Assembly: GCA_024628785.1 (NCBI GenBank)
Contig: CP102405.1
Span: 1,612,001-1,676,000, forward strand
DNA from: Fusobacteria bacterium ZRK30
Lineage (GTDB): Bacteria; Fusobacteriota; Fusobacteriia; Fusobacteriales; Fusobacteriaceae
Reading direction: 5' to 3'
DNA length: 64,000 nucleotides
Shown here: positions 26,131-35,072 of the stretch, one piece after another
Layout: every line of letters begins with the position of its first letter
How positions within the stretch are numbered: the stretch's first letter is position 1
Notes under the pieces: model-generated
What the model saw: the letters and a program-made list of their open reading frames with translations, nothing else
Databases searched by the model: none
What the model was told of the DNA's origin: nothing
Translations under genes and position numbers: made by a program

Positions 26131-26832
26131 TTATTTTTTCCTGTTAATAATTAAATCTGAAATTACCATCTTACAATTAAGACTTGCATGAATAATTTCT
26201 TCGGCAACATCTTCAGCTTTCATAAATGTTGAAAAATCGTATCCTGAATCAATATTATTCCAGAATGGAGTGTCCATCCCCCCTGGATAAACTATAATAA
26301 CTTCTATATTCCCACCACGGACTTCTTCTCTTATTGATTCCAAGAAGCCCTTTGCTCCCCATTTGGCAGCACAGTATATAGTTTCGTTTTTCTTTCCTGT
26401 TTGTGCAGCAGTAGATAAGATATTGATAATTCTGCATTTTTGCTTTAAGTTCTTCATATGCTTTACAGCCCTTGAAGTCATATTGATAAGACCAACGAGA
26501 TTAGAATTTAAAATAGAACTGATTTCATACTCTGTCAGCTCCTCAACACTCCCAAAGAATCCTTTCCCTGCATTGTTATAGAGGTGCTCTATTTCAATAT
26601 TGTCTGTTTTTAAATCTAAAAAAAATTTATCTACTTCAGACAGGTCAGAAATATCAATTTTAACTCCTAGAATCTTTACGTCTTGATAAATTGTTTTCAG
26701 TTCTTTGATTGAATTATTCAGTTTCTTTTCATCTCTACCCATTATTATAACGTTTTTCCCTCTTTTTATTAATTTTTTTGCAAGTTCATAACCGAGTCCC
26801 GAACTTCCCCCTGTTATTAATGAATATTTCAT
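26131..26832 (-). CDS. Short-chain dehydrogenase/reductase (SDR)
   Basis: 233-aa classical SDR. The nucleotide-binding motif is TGGSSGLGYELA near the N-terminus, NNAGKG lies at about residues 90-95, and the active-site Tyr-x3-Lys is in YCAAKWG with an upstream Ser in ILSTAAQ. The basic residue in IIMGRDEKK after strand 2 hints at NADP(H), though this is weak. The substrate is unknown. It is monocistronic, with GGATGG close to the start and a terminator downstream. Confidence 0.88.
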   Translation of the reverse strand: MKYSLITGGSSGLGYELAKKLIKRGKNVIIMGRDEKKLNNSIKELKTIYQDVKILGVKIDISDLSEVDKFFLDLKTDNIEIEHLYNNAGKGFFGSVEELTEYEISSILNSNLVGLINMTSRAVKHMKNLKQKCRIINILSTAAQTGKKNETIYCAAKWGAKGFLESIREEVRGGNIEVIIVYPGGMDTPFWNNIDSGYDFSTFMKAEDVAEEIIHASLNCKMVISDLIINRKK

Positions 26833-27167
26833 CGATCCACCATCCTTTTTTTATGTTGATCTAAATTTTTTTAATATCTTTTATTTACAACCTAACAAAA
26901 ACTTCTACAAACACAATTAATTTTATAGATTCTCCTATAACTTACTTATCTTTCAGCTTTTTCCTTCTGATTTACGCTCTCCCATTTGTTCTAATAGTTC
27001 AATATAATAGAAATTAAGTAAGAGCTATTTAATATATCTGGTTGATATCTTCTCTTGAAACTGTTATCATAGAAGGATAATAGATGTAGGATATAGGGTA
27101 TAAAATAAAGGATTTTTTCTAAAATTACAGAATAATATAAAAATTATAATATTTTAGGAGGGATCAT
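26833..27167. other. Divergent intergenic region, no gene seen
   Basis: AT-rich spacer between the SDR gene (minus) and a small lipoprotein gene (plus). I see no ORF, repeat-family copy or terminator. AGGAGGGATCAT just before 27168 is the SD of the lipoprotein gene. Confidence 0.5.
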
Positions 27168-27392
27168 ATGAAAAGCTATATTTTATTGATGTCACTATTA
27201 TTTACCGCTTGTGTTTCCAATAATCTTAGAACAGGGATGTCTACGAAAACAAATAAAAGTTTAGAGATTACAGTGAAGGAACAGGGGATAGAATTTAAAA
27301 AATTACAGGAAGATAATAAAGAATTAAGGCAGGACATGGAAAATTTAAATAAAAGGATCCAGAAGGTTGAAGATTTTTATGAGTTAAATTAA
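27168..27392 (+). CDS. Small coiled-coil lipoprotein
   Basis: 74-aa lipoprotein. The signal peptide ends in the lipobox LFTAC (Cys at about residue 15), and the mature part ends in a charged heptad-type helix (EFKKLQEDNKELRQDMENLN). It resembles in plan, but not closely in sequence, the Lpp-like lipoproteins encoded 900 bp downstream. It is probably an outer membrane lipoprotein that forms a coiled coil in the periplasm. AGGAGGGATCAT precedes the ATG, and the next gene starts 9 bp after its stop. Confidence 0.7.
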   Translation: MKSYILLMSLLFTACVSNNLRTGMSTKTNKSLEITVKEQGIEFKKLQEDNKELRQDMENLNKRIQKVEDFYELN

Positions 27393-27401
27393 GGAGGAAC
27401 A

Positions 27402-27911
27402 ATGAAAAAAACTTTTATTATAGGGTTTATACTTTTGAGTATAGCAGCCAAGGGAGATTTGGGGACAGATATTAAACAGAATCAAATTATCTTAGATAAT
27501 ATTAAATTAGAAAATGCACAGCTCAAAGAAGAGGTAAAGAGATTGAGTCAAATCCTAGATAAATTAGAGATAAATTTAGCCAAGGAAATAAAATTTGAAG
27601 ATTTAGGAGTGGAGATCAGAAGGGATATAGAAAGTTTTACTTTAAAGATAGCAAGTGAAGATCTAAGTCAGGGAGAGTATAATAGTATATTGGATAATTT
27701 TATAGAGATAACTAAATATGATCCTAAAGATCCTATTATTTTTCAGGGGAGCAAGGGAAATACAGAATTTTTAAACTCTTATTTTACTGCCAAGGGTTTT
27801 GATCTTTCTAGGATAACCGTAGAAATTAAAGAAGATAATGAGCTAATCCCAGAAAAAAAAGGGATAAAGGTCGTTGATACAAGAATAATTTTGAAAAAAA
27901 AAGAGAATTAA
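27402..27911 (+). CDS. Secreted coiled-coil protein, possible degenerate OmpA-like C-terminus
   Basis: 169-aa exported protein. Signal peptide MKKTFIIGFILLSIAAKG lacks a lipobox cysteine, so it is periplasmic rather than lipidated. A coiled coil follows (LENAQLKEEVKRLSQILDKL), then a globular part. In that part, GNTEFLNSYFTAKGFDLSRI recalls the NQKLSEDRA...KGI region of OmpA-like peptidoglycan-binding domains, but the key Asp and Arg are not clearly conserved; this reading is tentative. It forms a two-gene unit with the small lipoprotein before it and ends at a hairpin overlapping its stop. Confidence 0.6.
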   Translation: MKKTFIIGFILLSIAAKGDLGTDIKQNQIILDNIKLENAQLKEEVKRLSQILDKLEINLAKEIKFEDLGVEIRRDIESFTLKIASEDLSQGEYNSILDNFIEITKYDPKDPIIFQGSKGNTEFLNSYFTAKGFDLSRITVEIKEDNELIPEKKGIKVVDTRIILKKKEN

Positions 27912-27919
27912 ATTCTCTT
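27901..27919 (+). terminator. Terminator overlapping the stop codon
   Basis: AAGAGAATT pairs with AATTCTCTT around one base, with A and T runs on either side. It includes the end of the preceding coding sequence. Confidence 0.75.
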
Positions 27920-27954
27920 TTTTTTATTGTTTTTATTAGCGTAGAGACCTAAAA

Positions 27955-28008
27955 CTGTAAAAAAAATAAAAAAAAATAAAAAAATAAAAAGAAAAATAAA
28001 AAAAACAG
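27955..28008 (+). promoter_or_regulatory. A-tract block upstream of lipoprotein cluster
   Basis: Some fifty bases consist almost only of A runs (5-9 A) broken by single T or G. This is typical of curved DNA or an UP element before a strongly expressed promoter. TATAGT at about 28011-28016 could be the -10 of the lipoprotein genes. The role is inferred. Confidence 0.4.
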
Positions 28009-28051
28009 GTATAGTTAAGATAGGAGTTATTAAATATAGGAGGTAATAGTT

Positions 28052-28264
28052 ATGAAAAAAATATTATTTGGACTTTTAATAGTCGGTGCTCTTTCAGCTT
28101 GTTCAAGCTCAGAGGAAAAAGTAGATATCCCAACGCAAGTTCAAACTTTGAATGAAACTGTTTCTACTCAGACACAGGAATATGAGTCATTAAAAGCAGA
28201 GACTGAAGAATTGAAGATGCAGGTACAAGAATTAAATGATCTAATGAATGAAACTAAAAACTAG
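28052..28264 (+). CDS. Lpp-like small coiled-coil lipoprotein, paralogue 1
   Basis: 70-aa lipoprotein. The lipobox LSAC in GALSACSSS is followed by a short acidic linker (EEKVDIPTQVQ) and an uninterrupted heptad-type helix ending NDLMNETKN. The plan equals that of murein lipoprotein Lpp, but the C-terminal residue is Asn, not the Lys used for covalent peptidoglycan linkage, so it may be unlinked. It is nearly identical to the next gene and shares its N-terminal 35 residues with the OmpA-like third gene. GGAGGTAATAGTT precedes the ATG. Confidence 0.8.
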   Translation: MKKILFGLLIVGALSACSSSEEKVDIPTQVQTLNETVSTQTQEYESLKAETEELKMQVQELNDLMNETKN

Positions 28265-28274
28265 GAGGAATGTT

Positions 28275-28487
28275 ATGAAAAAAATATTATTTGGACTTTT
28301 GATATTAGGAGCTCTTTCAGCTTGTTCAAGCTCAGAGGAAAAAGTAGATATCCCAACACAAGTTCAGACGTTGAATGAAACTGTTTCTACTCAAACACAG
28401 GAATATGAATCATTAAAAGCAGAGACTGAAGAATTGAAGATGCAAATACAAGAATTAAATAATTCAATCAATGAAACTAAAAACTAG
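28275..28487 (+). CDS. Lpp-like small coiled-coil lipoprotein, paralogue 2
   Basis: 70-aa near-copy of the preceding lipoprotein, differing at only a handful of residues (for example IQELNNSINETKN at the end). Start 28275 follows AGGAGGAATGTT; a longer in-frame version reaches back into the previous gene and is rejected. Spacing between homologous starts is exactly 223 bp, the same as to the third gene, so the pair arose by tandem duplication. It is expected in the outer membrane inner leaflet. Confidence 0.8.
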   Translation: MKKILFGLLILGALSACSSSEEKVDIPTQVQTLNETVSTQTQEYESLKAETEELKMQIQELNNSINETKN

Positions 28488-28497
28488 GAGGAATATT

Positions 28498-29112
28498 ATG
28501 AAAAAGATATTATTAGGACTTTTAATAGTAGCAGCTCTTTCAGCTTGCTCAAGTTCAGAGGAAAAAGTAGATATCCCCACACAAGTTCAGACATTGAATG
28601 AAAGTGTAGAGATGAATGCTACTACTCTAACAGAGGTTAAATCTGGAAATGAAGAGATTAGAGCTCAATTAGAAGAAGGTCAGCAAAAAGCTGCTATGAT
28701 GGCAGAACATATGAAGATGGTAAAGGCATTTGAAGGAACTGGTGTTACTGTAACAGCAGTAGATAATGGATTACACCTTACTCTTCCTGGAGATACAGCT
28801 TTTAATTCAAGTAAAGCAGTATTGAATGAAAGTATGAAAACAATATTAGATCCAATTGCTGAAACTTTAATGACTTATCCGGGAACAGATGCTATGATCA
28901 AAGGTCATACAGACAGCTCAGGGCCTGAAGAATTCAATCAAAAATTATCAGAAGACAGAGCTATGGCAGTTTCTACTTATTTAATGAATAAGGGAATAGA
29001 TTCTTCCAGGATAGAAACTGTAGGAGTTGGAAGTTCTGAACCTACTGATGATAATGATACAAGAGACGGAAGAATGGCAAATAGAAGAGTTGACTTAACA
29101 ATCACATATTAA
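28498..29112 (+). CDS. OmpA-family (Pal-like) peptidoglycan-binding lipoprotein
   Basis: 204-aa lipoprotein. The N-terminus (lipobox AALSAC, then SSSEEKVDIPTQVQTLNE) is shared with the two preceding small lipoproteins. A helix-rich linker follows, and from about residue 85 an OmpA-like domain with GHTDSSGPEEFNQKLSEDRA and NRRVDLTITY. The Asp and Arg that bind diaminopimelate in this family are at TDSSG and NRRVD. It anchors the outer membrane to peptidoglycan. It is the last gene of the tandem cluster, with AGGAGGAATATT before the ATG and a strong terminator after it. Confidence 0.88.
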   Translation: MKKILLGLLIVAALSACSSSEEKVDIPTQVQTLNESVEMNATTLTEVKSGNEEIRAQLEEGQQKAAMMAEHMKMVKAFEGTGVTVTAVDNGLHLTLPGDTAFNSSKAVLNESMKTILDPIAETLMTYPGTDAMIKGHTDSSGPEEFNQKLSEDRAMAVSTYLMNKGIDSSRIETVGVGSSEPTDDNDTRDGRMANRRVDLTITY

Positions 29113-29168
29113 TAATATTAATTTTAAGTTATTTATAAAAGAACTTGAGATGGCTGTTGATATATTAT

Positions 29169-29212
29169 AACCTGTAAATGAGACACTAGAAAAAGTGTTG
29201 AATTTACAGGTT
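29169..29212 (+). terminator. Terminator of lipoprotein cluster
   Basis: AACCTGTAAAT pairs with ATTTACAGGTT (one mismatch), with an inner ACACT/AGTGT helix and a run of six T. It is well placed 57 bp after the OmpA-like gene. Confidence 0.85.
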
Positions 29213-29236
29213 TTTTATATATTCTAGATTATCAAA

Positions 29237-29560
29237 TTAAATTGTAAGACTTGGTTCTTCACAGAATTTTGTATGAATTTTTTTATTACTATTTAGTTTA
29301 TTTATCAACTCTTGTGATGGACCTTTATATTGATTATCTCCTTTAAAACTCTTAGTATGAATAGCTTGTTTCGGACATTGATTATAACGTGCCCAACATC
29401 CATTACACTTGCTGTGATTTACTTGTGGATATGGGATCATTTTAACTGCTTGATAAGCACAGACTTTTACGCAATTTCCACATTTAACACATTGCTCTTT
29501 GTTGATTCTTTGTTTAACTCATCAAGTAACTCTGGGTCTTGAATAATTGTAAAATTCCAA
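29237..29560 (-). pseudogene. Frameshifted ferredoxin-domain remnant
   Basis: Minus-strand remnant of a 2[4Fe-4S] protein. One frame (29237-29518) encodes EQCVKCGNCVKVCAYQAVKM and then CNGCWARYNQCPKQAI, an asymmetric second motif as in EFR1-type flavodoxin-ferredoxins. It has no usable start. A different frame just upstream reads NFTIIQDPELLDELNKE and would continue it after one frameshift near 29510-29520; that frame also meets stops further up. The region 29560-29740 holds only scattered short frames. It is a broken gene, probably of the EFR1 or ferredoxin-fusion type. Confidence 0.6.
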
Positions 29561-29740
29561 GACTATTTATTATGTTTTTTTAATACATACACAGATTATA
29601 ATTTTTTTGTGTATGCATTACAGCATCTCTTTTAGAAAAATATTTATAATGTAAGCAACAGTTATTCATATAAGCCACCTGGAATTTTTGCTACTTCCTT
29701 GTACATTTTTTGTCTGTATCATTTAAACTTTACTTTTTTA

Positions 29741-30733
29741 TCATATATTCCCTGCAAGTGTTGCAACCATAATTGCCTTTATCGTATGCAATCTGTTTTC
29801 TGCTTGTTTAAATACGATAGATTTACTTCCTTCAAAGACTTCATCTGTAACTTCCATCTCCTGAATACCAAATTTCTCCAGGATATCTTTTCCTACGACT
29901 GTCTTTTGATCATGAAATGCTGGAAGGCAATGTAAAAAGATTGAATTTTTTGCAGTCATATCCATAACATTGTTATTCACCTGATATGGAAGTAATTTTT
30001 TTATTCTCTCCTTCCAAACTCCTTGATCCTCTCCCATAGATACCCATACATCTGTATAGATTACATCTGTATCACTTACGCCTTCTTCCAAAGAATCTGT
30101 AAAGGTAAGTTCAGCACCTGTAGTTTTAGCAATTTCTTGAGCTTTTTTTATTAACTCTTCTTCTGGGAAAAGGTCTTGAGGAGCTACGATTTTAAAATCC
30201 ATACCGACCATTGCTGCACCGATCATAAGGGAATTCCCCATATTATTTCTTCCATCTCCAAGGTATGCCATCTTTATCCCTTCTAGTTTACCAAATTTTT
30301 CCTTGATAGTAAGAAAATCTGCCAAGATCTGCGTTGGATGAAACTTGTCTGTGAGACCATTCCATACAGGTACACCTGCAAATTCCCCCAGGATCTCTAC
30401 TGTCTCTTGGGCATACCCTCTATACTGTATTCCATCATAAAAACCACCTAGAACTCTAGCACTATCCTTTATAGATTCCTTTTTTCCAATCTGGCTTCCT
30501 GAAGGCCCTAGATATGTTATATTAGCTCCTTGATCCATAGCTCCTACTTCAAATGCACATCTAGTTCTGGTAGAATCCTTTTCAAAAATAAGAACGATAT
30601 TTTTCCCCGAAAGATATTTTTTTTCCGTTCCTTCATTTTTATCCTTCTTTAACTTAGCTGAAAGCTCTAAAAGATAGTTAAATTCCTCTGTAGTGTAATC
30701 CAATAACTTTAAAAAATTTTTATTCTTTATCAT
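29741..30733 (-). CDS. argF: Ornithine carbamoyltransferase
   Basis: 330-aa enzyme joining carbamoyl phosphate and ornithine to citrulline. Carbamoyl-phosphate motif STRTR, then [20 protein letters not shown] and the ornithine-site [10 protein letters not shown] are all present. Length is standard. It is the last gene of the arg operon and overlaps argD by 4 nt (ATGA). Unlike argC it looks intact, so it could still act in citrulline or arginine deiminase metabolism even if de novo synthesis is broken. A catabolic ArcB role is possible, but the operon favours ArgF. Confidence 0.93.
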   Translation of the reverse strand: MIKNKNFLKLLDYTTEEFNYLLELSAKLKKDKNEGTEKKYLSGKNIVLIFEKDSTRTRCAFEVGAMDQGANITYLGPSGSQIGKKESIKDSARVLGGFYDGIQYRGYAQETVEILGEFAGVPVWNGLTDKFHPTQILADFLTIKEKFGKLEGIKMAYLGDGRNNMGNSLMIGAAMVGMDFKIVAPQDLFPEEELIKKAQEIAKTTGAELTFTDSLEEGVSDTDVIYTDVWVSMGEDQGVWKERIKKLLPYQVNNNVMDMTAKNSIFLHCLPAFHDQKTVVGKDILEKFGIQEMEVTDEVFEGSKSIVFKQAENRLHTIKAIMVATLAGNI

Positions 30734-31887
30734 TTTTCCCCCTTAAATCCTTGAAATATATTTTTTAATACCATATAAAGTTCTTCAATTTCCTTTTCTC
30801 CTACATTTAGAGGCGGGATAATTCTCACTACATTATCTCCGGCTCCAACTAAAAGTACATTGTTTTTCAGTGCATATTTTATAAAGTTTCCAGGATTTTT
30901 ATTTAATTTTAATCCCTGTAATAGGCCCAATCCTCTGACTTCCTTTATAAGGTCAAATTCCTTCTTTAGAAGTTCTAATTTTTCTTTTAAAAGTTCTGCT
31001 TTTTTGTCTATTGTAACGAGGATACCCTTATCAATAAGTTCTGTTAAAACAGTATTTCCAACAGCACAGGATAAGGCATTTCCTCCAAAGGTAGTCCCGT
31101 GATCTCCAGGAATAAAAACGTCAGCTTTTTTATTTACAAGGATAGCTCCTATGGGGATTCCTCCTCCAAGGCCCTTTGCCATACATACTATATCAGGGAT
31201 AACTCCAAATTTTTTATAGGCAAAAAAACTCCCGCTTCTTCCTGCACCACATTGAATCTCATCGAAGATTAAAAGACAATTCCATTTATCACATAATTCC
31301 CTCAACTTTTTTAAAAATTTAATATCTGCCTTAATCAACCCTGCTTCCCCCTGGATAGGTTCAATTATAATTGCACAAGCTCCAGACATCTTTTTAATAA
31401 TATTATTGATATTGTTAAATTCACATTCCTCGGTTCCACCTATCAGAGGTTTAAATTCTTTTTGATACTTGGACTGCCCAGTCACAGAAAGAGCTCCCAT
31501 AGTTCTTCCATGAAAAGAATCCTTCATATAAAGGATCTTTCCTTTACCATGTCCCTTCTGTTTTCCGTACTTTCTAGCTATTTTTAGAGCAGCTTCCACA
31601 GCTTCGGTTCCGCTGTTACAAAAGAATACCTTATTATGATCACTCAATCCCACTAGTTTTTTAGCCAATTCAGATTGTTCAGTAGTATGGTAAAGGTTTG
31701 AAATATGAAGTAATTTTTCACTTTGTTTTTTTATAGTCTTTATTATTTCAGGGTGACAATGACCCAGTGAATTTACAGCTATTCCAGATACAAGATCCAG
31801 ATACTCGCTATCTGCTTCATCATATAGTTTCATACCCTTTCCCGAGATAAAAACTTTATCGGGTCTATTATAAGTATTTATTAACAT
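30730..31887 (-). CDS. argD: Acetylornithine aminotransferase
   Basis: 385-aa class III PLP aminotransferase for N-acetylornithine. It shows [69 protein letters not shown] and the PLP lysine region [14 protein letters not shown]. It is full length. AGGAGG lies 5 nt before the ATG. It lies 37 bp after argB and overlaps argF. The enzyme looks intact, although the preceding step (argC) is not. Confidence 0.94.
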   Translation of the reverse strand: MLINTYNRPDKVFISGKGMKLYDEADSEYLDLVSGIAVNSLGHCHPEIIKTIKKQSEKLLHISNLYHTTEQSELAKKLVGLSDHNKVFFCNSGTEAVEAALKIARKYGKQKGHGKGKILYMKDSFHGRTMGALSVTGQSKYQKEFKPLIGGTEECEFNNINNIIKKMSGACAIIIEPIQGEAGLIKADIKFLKKLRELCDKWNCLLIFDEIQCGAGRSGSFFAYKKFGVIPDIVCMAKGLGGGIPIGAILVNKKADVFIPGDHGTTFGGNALSCAVGNTVLTELIDKGILVTIDKKAELLKEKLELLKKEFDLIKEVRGLGLLQGLKLNKNPGNFIKYALKNNVLLVGAGDNVVRIIPPLNVGEKEIEELYMVLKNIFQGFKGEK

Positions 31888-31924
31888 CTTAGCCTCCTTT
31901 ATATTCCTTTAATATTCTCTATAA

Positions 31925-32788
31925 TTAGCCATTTACAATCATAGTTCCAATGCCATCTTTGGTGAATAATGCCATCAAGATACTGTGTTCCTTCTCGCCG
32001 TTTAAAATATGCACCTTTTCCACACCTTTTTTTAAAGCAGATACACATGATTGTACTTTGGAAATCATTCCTCCACAGATAGTTTTATCTTGAATAAGTT
32101 GACCAACCTTTAGAAGATCAATCTCCTTGATCAAACTGTTCTTATCCTCTATATTTCTATAAAGACCATCTATATTAGTCATCAATATAAGTTTGGTAGC
32201 CTTTAGAGCACTAGCTATCTCCCCTGCCACATAATCGGCATTTATATTGTAGGTATTACCATCCTTATCAGTTCCTAGGGGTGCTATTACAGGTATTATC
32301 CCTGCTTCCAAAAAATTCTTTATGATCTCGGTATCTATTTTTTTTACCTGTCCCACATAACCTATATCTATTTTTTCTCCATCTATATTTATATATTTTT
32401 TTTCTGCCATGATCATATTACTGTCTTTACCTGTAATTCCCACAGCGTTAGTATTATTTTTATTTAAAAGGGAGACAATCTCCTTGTTTACCTTTCCACC
32501 TAAAACCATCTCTACAATATCTATTGTTTCCTTGTCGGTAACTCTATTCCCCATCTTAAATTCAGATTTTTTATTCAATTTGTAAAGCATATCATTTATT
32601 GCCGGTCCGCCTCCATGTACAACTACTGGAAGCATCCCTAGATATTTTAAAAGAGCTATATTCCTTATGACTTTTTCCTTGGTCTCCTCATCTTTCATAG
32701 CATTTCCACCGTACTTTACAACCACTATTTTTCCATGAAACTCCATTATATAGGAGAGTGCCTGAGACAATATCTTAACGTCTTTCAT
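31925..32788 (-). CDS. argB: Acetylglutamate kinase
   Basis: 287-aa amino acid kinase that phosphorylates N-acetylglutamate. Motifs are VVKYGGNAM, VVHGGGPAIN, GITGKDSNMI, NINADYVAGEIASAL and LILMTNIDGLY. Start 32788 follows a GGGGGG-type SD; an earlier in-frame ATG (32821) overlaps argJ and has no SD. Length is typical. It is in the middle of the arg operon, 13 bp after argJ. The arginine-binding N-terminal extension of feedback-inhibited kinases is not evident, though this cannot be judged firmly by eye. Confidence 0.94.
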   Translation of the reverse strand: MKDVKILSQALSYIMEFHGKIVVVKYGGNAMKDEETKEKVIRNIALLKYLGMLPVVVHGGGPAINDMLYKLNKKSEFKMGNRVTDKETIDIVEMVLGGKVNKEIVSLLNKNNTNAVGITGKDSNMIMAEKKYINIDGEKIDIGYVGQVKKIDTEIIKNFLEAGIIPVIAPLGTDKDGNTYNINADYVAGEIASALKATKLILMTNIDGLYRNIEDKNSLIKEIDLLKVGQLIQDKTICGGMISKVQSCVSALKKGVEKVHILNGEKEHSILMALFTKDGIGTMIVNG

Positions 32789-32801
32789 TTCTTTCCCCCC
32801 T

Positions 32802-34019
32802 TTAAGTTCTATATGCCCCATTAATTTTTACATAATCATAGGTTAAATCACATCCCCAAGCTGTAGCTGAATACTGACCGTCTTTTAAATCAATTTCTAC
32901 TTTAATTTCTGGTTTAAGTAAGATTTCTTTGGCTTTATCTAGATCAAATTTTATTCCCATACCATCTTTAGCTATCTGAACATATTCCCCTTTACTAAAA
33001 AATGAAATATCTATATTGTTGGGATTAAATTCAACATCTGAATAACCCACTGCACAAAGGATTCTCCCCCAATTTGCATCGGCACCAAAGAAAGCACACT
33101 TAGTAAGATTGGATCTGATAACTGATTTTGCAGATATTCTAGCATCTTCTAAAGTTTGGGCATTTTTTACCTCTACCTCTATAAGTTTAGTAGCTCCTTC
33201 CCCATCTTTAGCTATCAATTTAGCCAATTCTGTATTGATATAGATTAAGATATCTTTAAATTTTTCAAAATCTTCTCCAGCAGTTTCAATTTTTTTATTC
33301 TCTGCCAATCCATTGGCTATAACCATAGCCATATCATTGGTACTGGTGTCTCCATCTACAGAGATCATGTTGTAAGACATATCCACACTATCTTTAAATG
33401 CTAGGTCCAGCATCTCCTTACTGATATTTAAATCTGTAACCAAGGTCGAAAGCATAGTACCCATATTTGGATGAACCATTCCAGACCCTTTGGCTATTCC
33501 GGCTAAAGTTATCTCTTTTCCATCTATCTCAAAGGAAACAGCAATTTTCTTTTCCGATGTATCTGTAGTTAACATAGCTATAGCTGCATCGTGCCCCCCT
33601 TGGGCAGACAGATTTTCACACCCTTTTTTTATGGCTAACTCTATTTTCCCCATATCTAACTGCACTCCTATGATTCCGGTGGATTGTACTATTACCTCTT
33701 CTTTGGAAACCCCCAATATGTCGGCAGTGAGCTGAGCCATGGTATTGGCATCTTCCAATCCTTTTTTACCTGTGCAGGCATTTGCATTACCACTGTTTAC
33801 AACCACTGCCTTGGTGATGGAATTTTGAATATGTTCCATGTTCATTACTATGGGGGCTGCCTTTACCTTGTTTTTTGTAAATACAGCTGAGGCTACAGGT
33901 TCTCCCTTTGAATGAATAACACAAAGATCCTTTTTACCACTTTTTTTAAGGCCGCCTGATACTCCGCTAGCAGTTATTCCAACAACATCTGTTATAGTTT
34001 TTCCCTCTAATATTTTCAT
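32802..34019 (-). CDS. argJ: Bifunctional ornithine acetyltransferase/N-acetylglutamate synthase
   Basis: 405-aa ArgJ, which recycles the acetyl group from acetylornithine to glutamate. The self-cleavage site is AIAMLTTDTSEKK, where the second Thr of the TT pair is the family's nucleophile. VHPNMGTML, SVDGDTSTNDM and NWGRILCAVGYS are also typical. It is full length. Its SD (GGAGG) sits in the last codons of a small ArgJ-like gene directly upstream. It is likely intact and, in a working pathway, would make a separate argA unnecessary. Confidence 0.94.
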   Translation of the reverse strand: MKILEGKTITDVVGITASGVSGGLKKSGKKDLCVIHSKGEPVASAVFTKNKVKAAPIVMNMEHIQNSITKAVVVNSGNANACTGKKGLEDANTMAQLTADILGVSKEEVIVQSTGIIGVQLDMGKIELAIKKGCENLSAQGGHDAAIAMLTTDTSEKKIAVSFEIDGKEITLAGIAKGSGMVHPNMGTMLSTLVTDLNISKEMLDLAFKDSVDMSYNMISVDGDTSTNDMAMVIANGLAENKKIETAGEDFEKFKDILIYINTELAKLIAKDGEGATKLIEVEVKNAQTLEDARISAKSVIRSNLTKCAFFGADANWGRILCAVGYSDVEFNPNNIDISFFSKGEYVQIAKDGMGIKFDLDKAKEILLKPEIKVEIDLKDGQYSATAWGCDLTYDYVKINGAYRT

Positions 34020-34025
34020 CTTTTA

Positions 34026-34274
34026 TCATCCTCCTTTAAATAAATTACTGTTCACCACTATTACTTTAGTTACAGGGCATCTAATATACTCGACATCCAT
34101 AAAGACAGACTCTATTTTTGCTTTATTTTTTTTAAATGCAGTGGAGGAGTCAGTTTCATCCTCCGAATGGGTAATGCCGCAATCTTTTTTATCTATTTGC
34201 TTTAGATAACCTAATATTTTCTCATCTTTGGCCTTGTCCACATCAATCATTGTTTTCTTTTTTCCCCATTTCAT
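34026..34274 (-). pseudogene. Duplicated, diverged N-terminal fragment of ArgJ
   Basis: 82-codon open frame whose whole length aligns with ArgJ residues 1-80. Shared positions include MK..GK.KT..DV, LKK/LKQ, KKD, THSE/IHSK, KNK.K and TKVIVVNSN/TKAVVVNSG. It stops where ArgJ continues with GNANAC. It has a good SD (AGGAGG) and ends in codons that form the argJ SD, so it is placed like a translated leader for argJ. Without the remaining 320 residues it cannot be an acetyltransferase. It is either a decayed duplication or a short protein kept for coupling. Confidence 0.75.
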
Positions 34275-34303
34275 CGTTTTTTATTCCTCCTCTCCAATGA
34301 AAT

Positions 34304-34987
34304 TTAAGGAAAAATAGAGATGAAATCTATTCCTGTCGCTTCCTCAAATCCAAATATCGCATTCATATTTTGTATTGCTTGACCTGCTGCACCCTTCATA
34401 AGGTTATCTATGGCCGATATAATTATGACCCTTCCCGTTCTTTTGTCCACTCTTACAGTGATATCGCAATAGTTACTTCCTTTTACCCACCTTGTTTCAG
34501 GTAAGGTATCTTTGATTCTTATAAATTTATCTCCATGATATTCCTCTGAATATATCTTTTTTAACTCTTTTTCTTCGATATCTTCTCTAAGTTTTGCATA
34601 GATAACTGATAAGATCCCCCTATTCATAGGGACAAGGTGGGGAGTGAATGTAAGAGTTATCTCTTTTTTACTAATTTTACCAGCCTCTTGTTCTATCTCC
34701 GGTGTATGCCTGTGAGTTGCCACTGCATTTGTGATTTCAAAGGCTTTTCCATGGGGAAGAGCTATAAAAAGAAGGTCTATTTTATTGAGATATTTCTCAA
34801 CCTGTGTATTAGAAATACATACCTTATTAAATTCATAGGAGTAATTTTCATATATGCTAGAAAACTCCTGTCCCTCATAACTATGAGAGGCAATAAATTC
34901 TATTTTTATCTGAGGATGGGTTCTCAACAGCCCTAAAAGTTGTTGACCAGCATACCCGGTGGCTCCTAATATTCCGACATTTTTCAT
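34304..34987 (-). pseudogene. argC: N-acetyl-gamma-glutamyl-phosphate reductase with in-frame core deletion
   Basis: The 227-codon frame starts as a normal ArgC (MKNVGILGATGYAGQQLLGLL; LLFIALPHGKAFEITNAV) and jumps directly to ATHRHTPEIEQEAG and the normal C-terminus (TFTPHLVPMNRGILS; NLMKGAAGQAIQNMN). About 115-120 residues are missing, including the NPGCYPT segment with the catalytic cysteine. The junction near 34715-34730 is in frame. Family length is about 345. The product cannot catalyse the reductase step. It is the first gene of the arg operon, with a normal SD, and follows two arginine leader peptides. Confidence 0.88.
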
Positions 34988-35072
34988 CTGTTTTTTCCCT
35001 CCAATTTATGAACTTATTTTGTTTTAAATTTCTATTTTTCCTTGTTTTATCCTATTTTTTTGTATAAAAAAT

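Larger units (their letters stand above)
28052..28610 (+). repeat. Tandem duplication with 223-bp period
   Basis: Units start at 28052, 28275 and 28498. Units 1 and 2 are almost identical over the whole period; unit 3 matches over roughly its first 110 bp (signal peptide, lipobox, linker) before turning into the OmpA-type gene. This indicates the small genes were copied from, or fused into, the OmpA-like lipoprotein gene. Confidence 0.85.
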
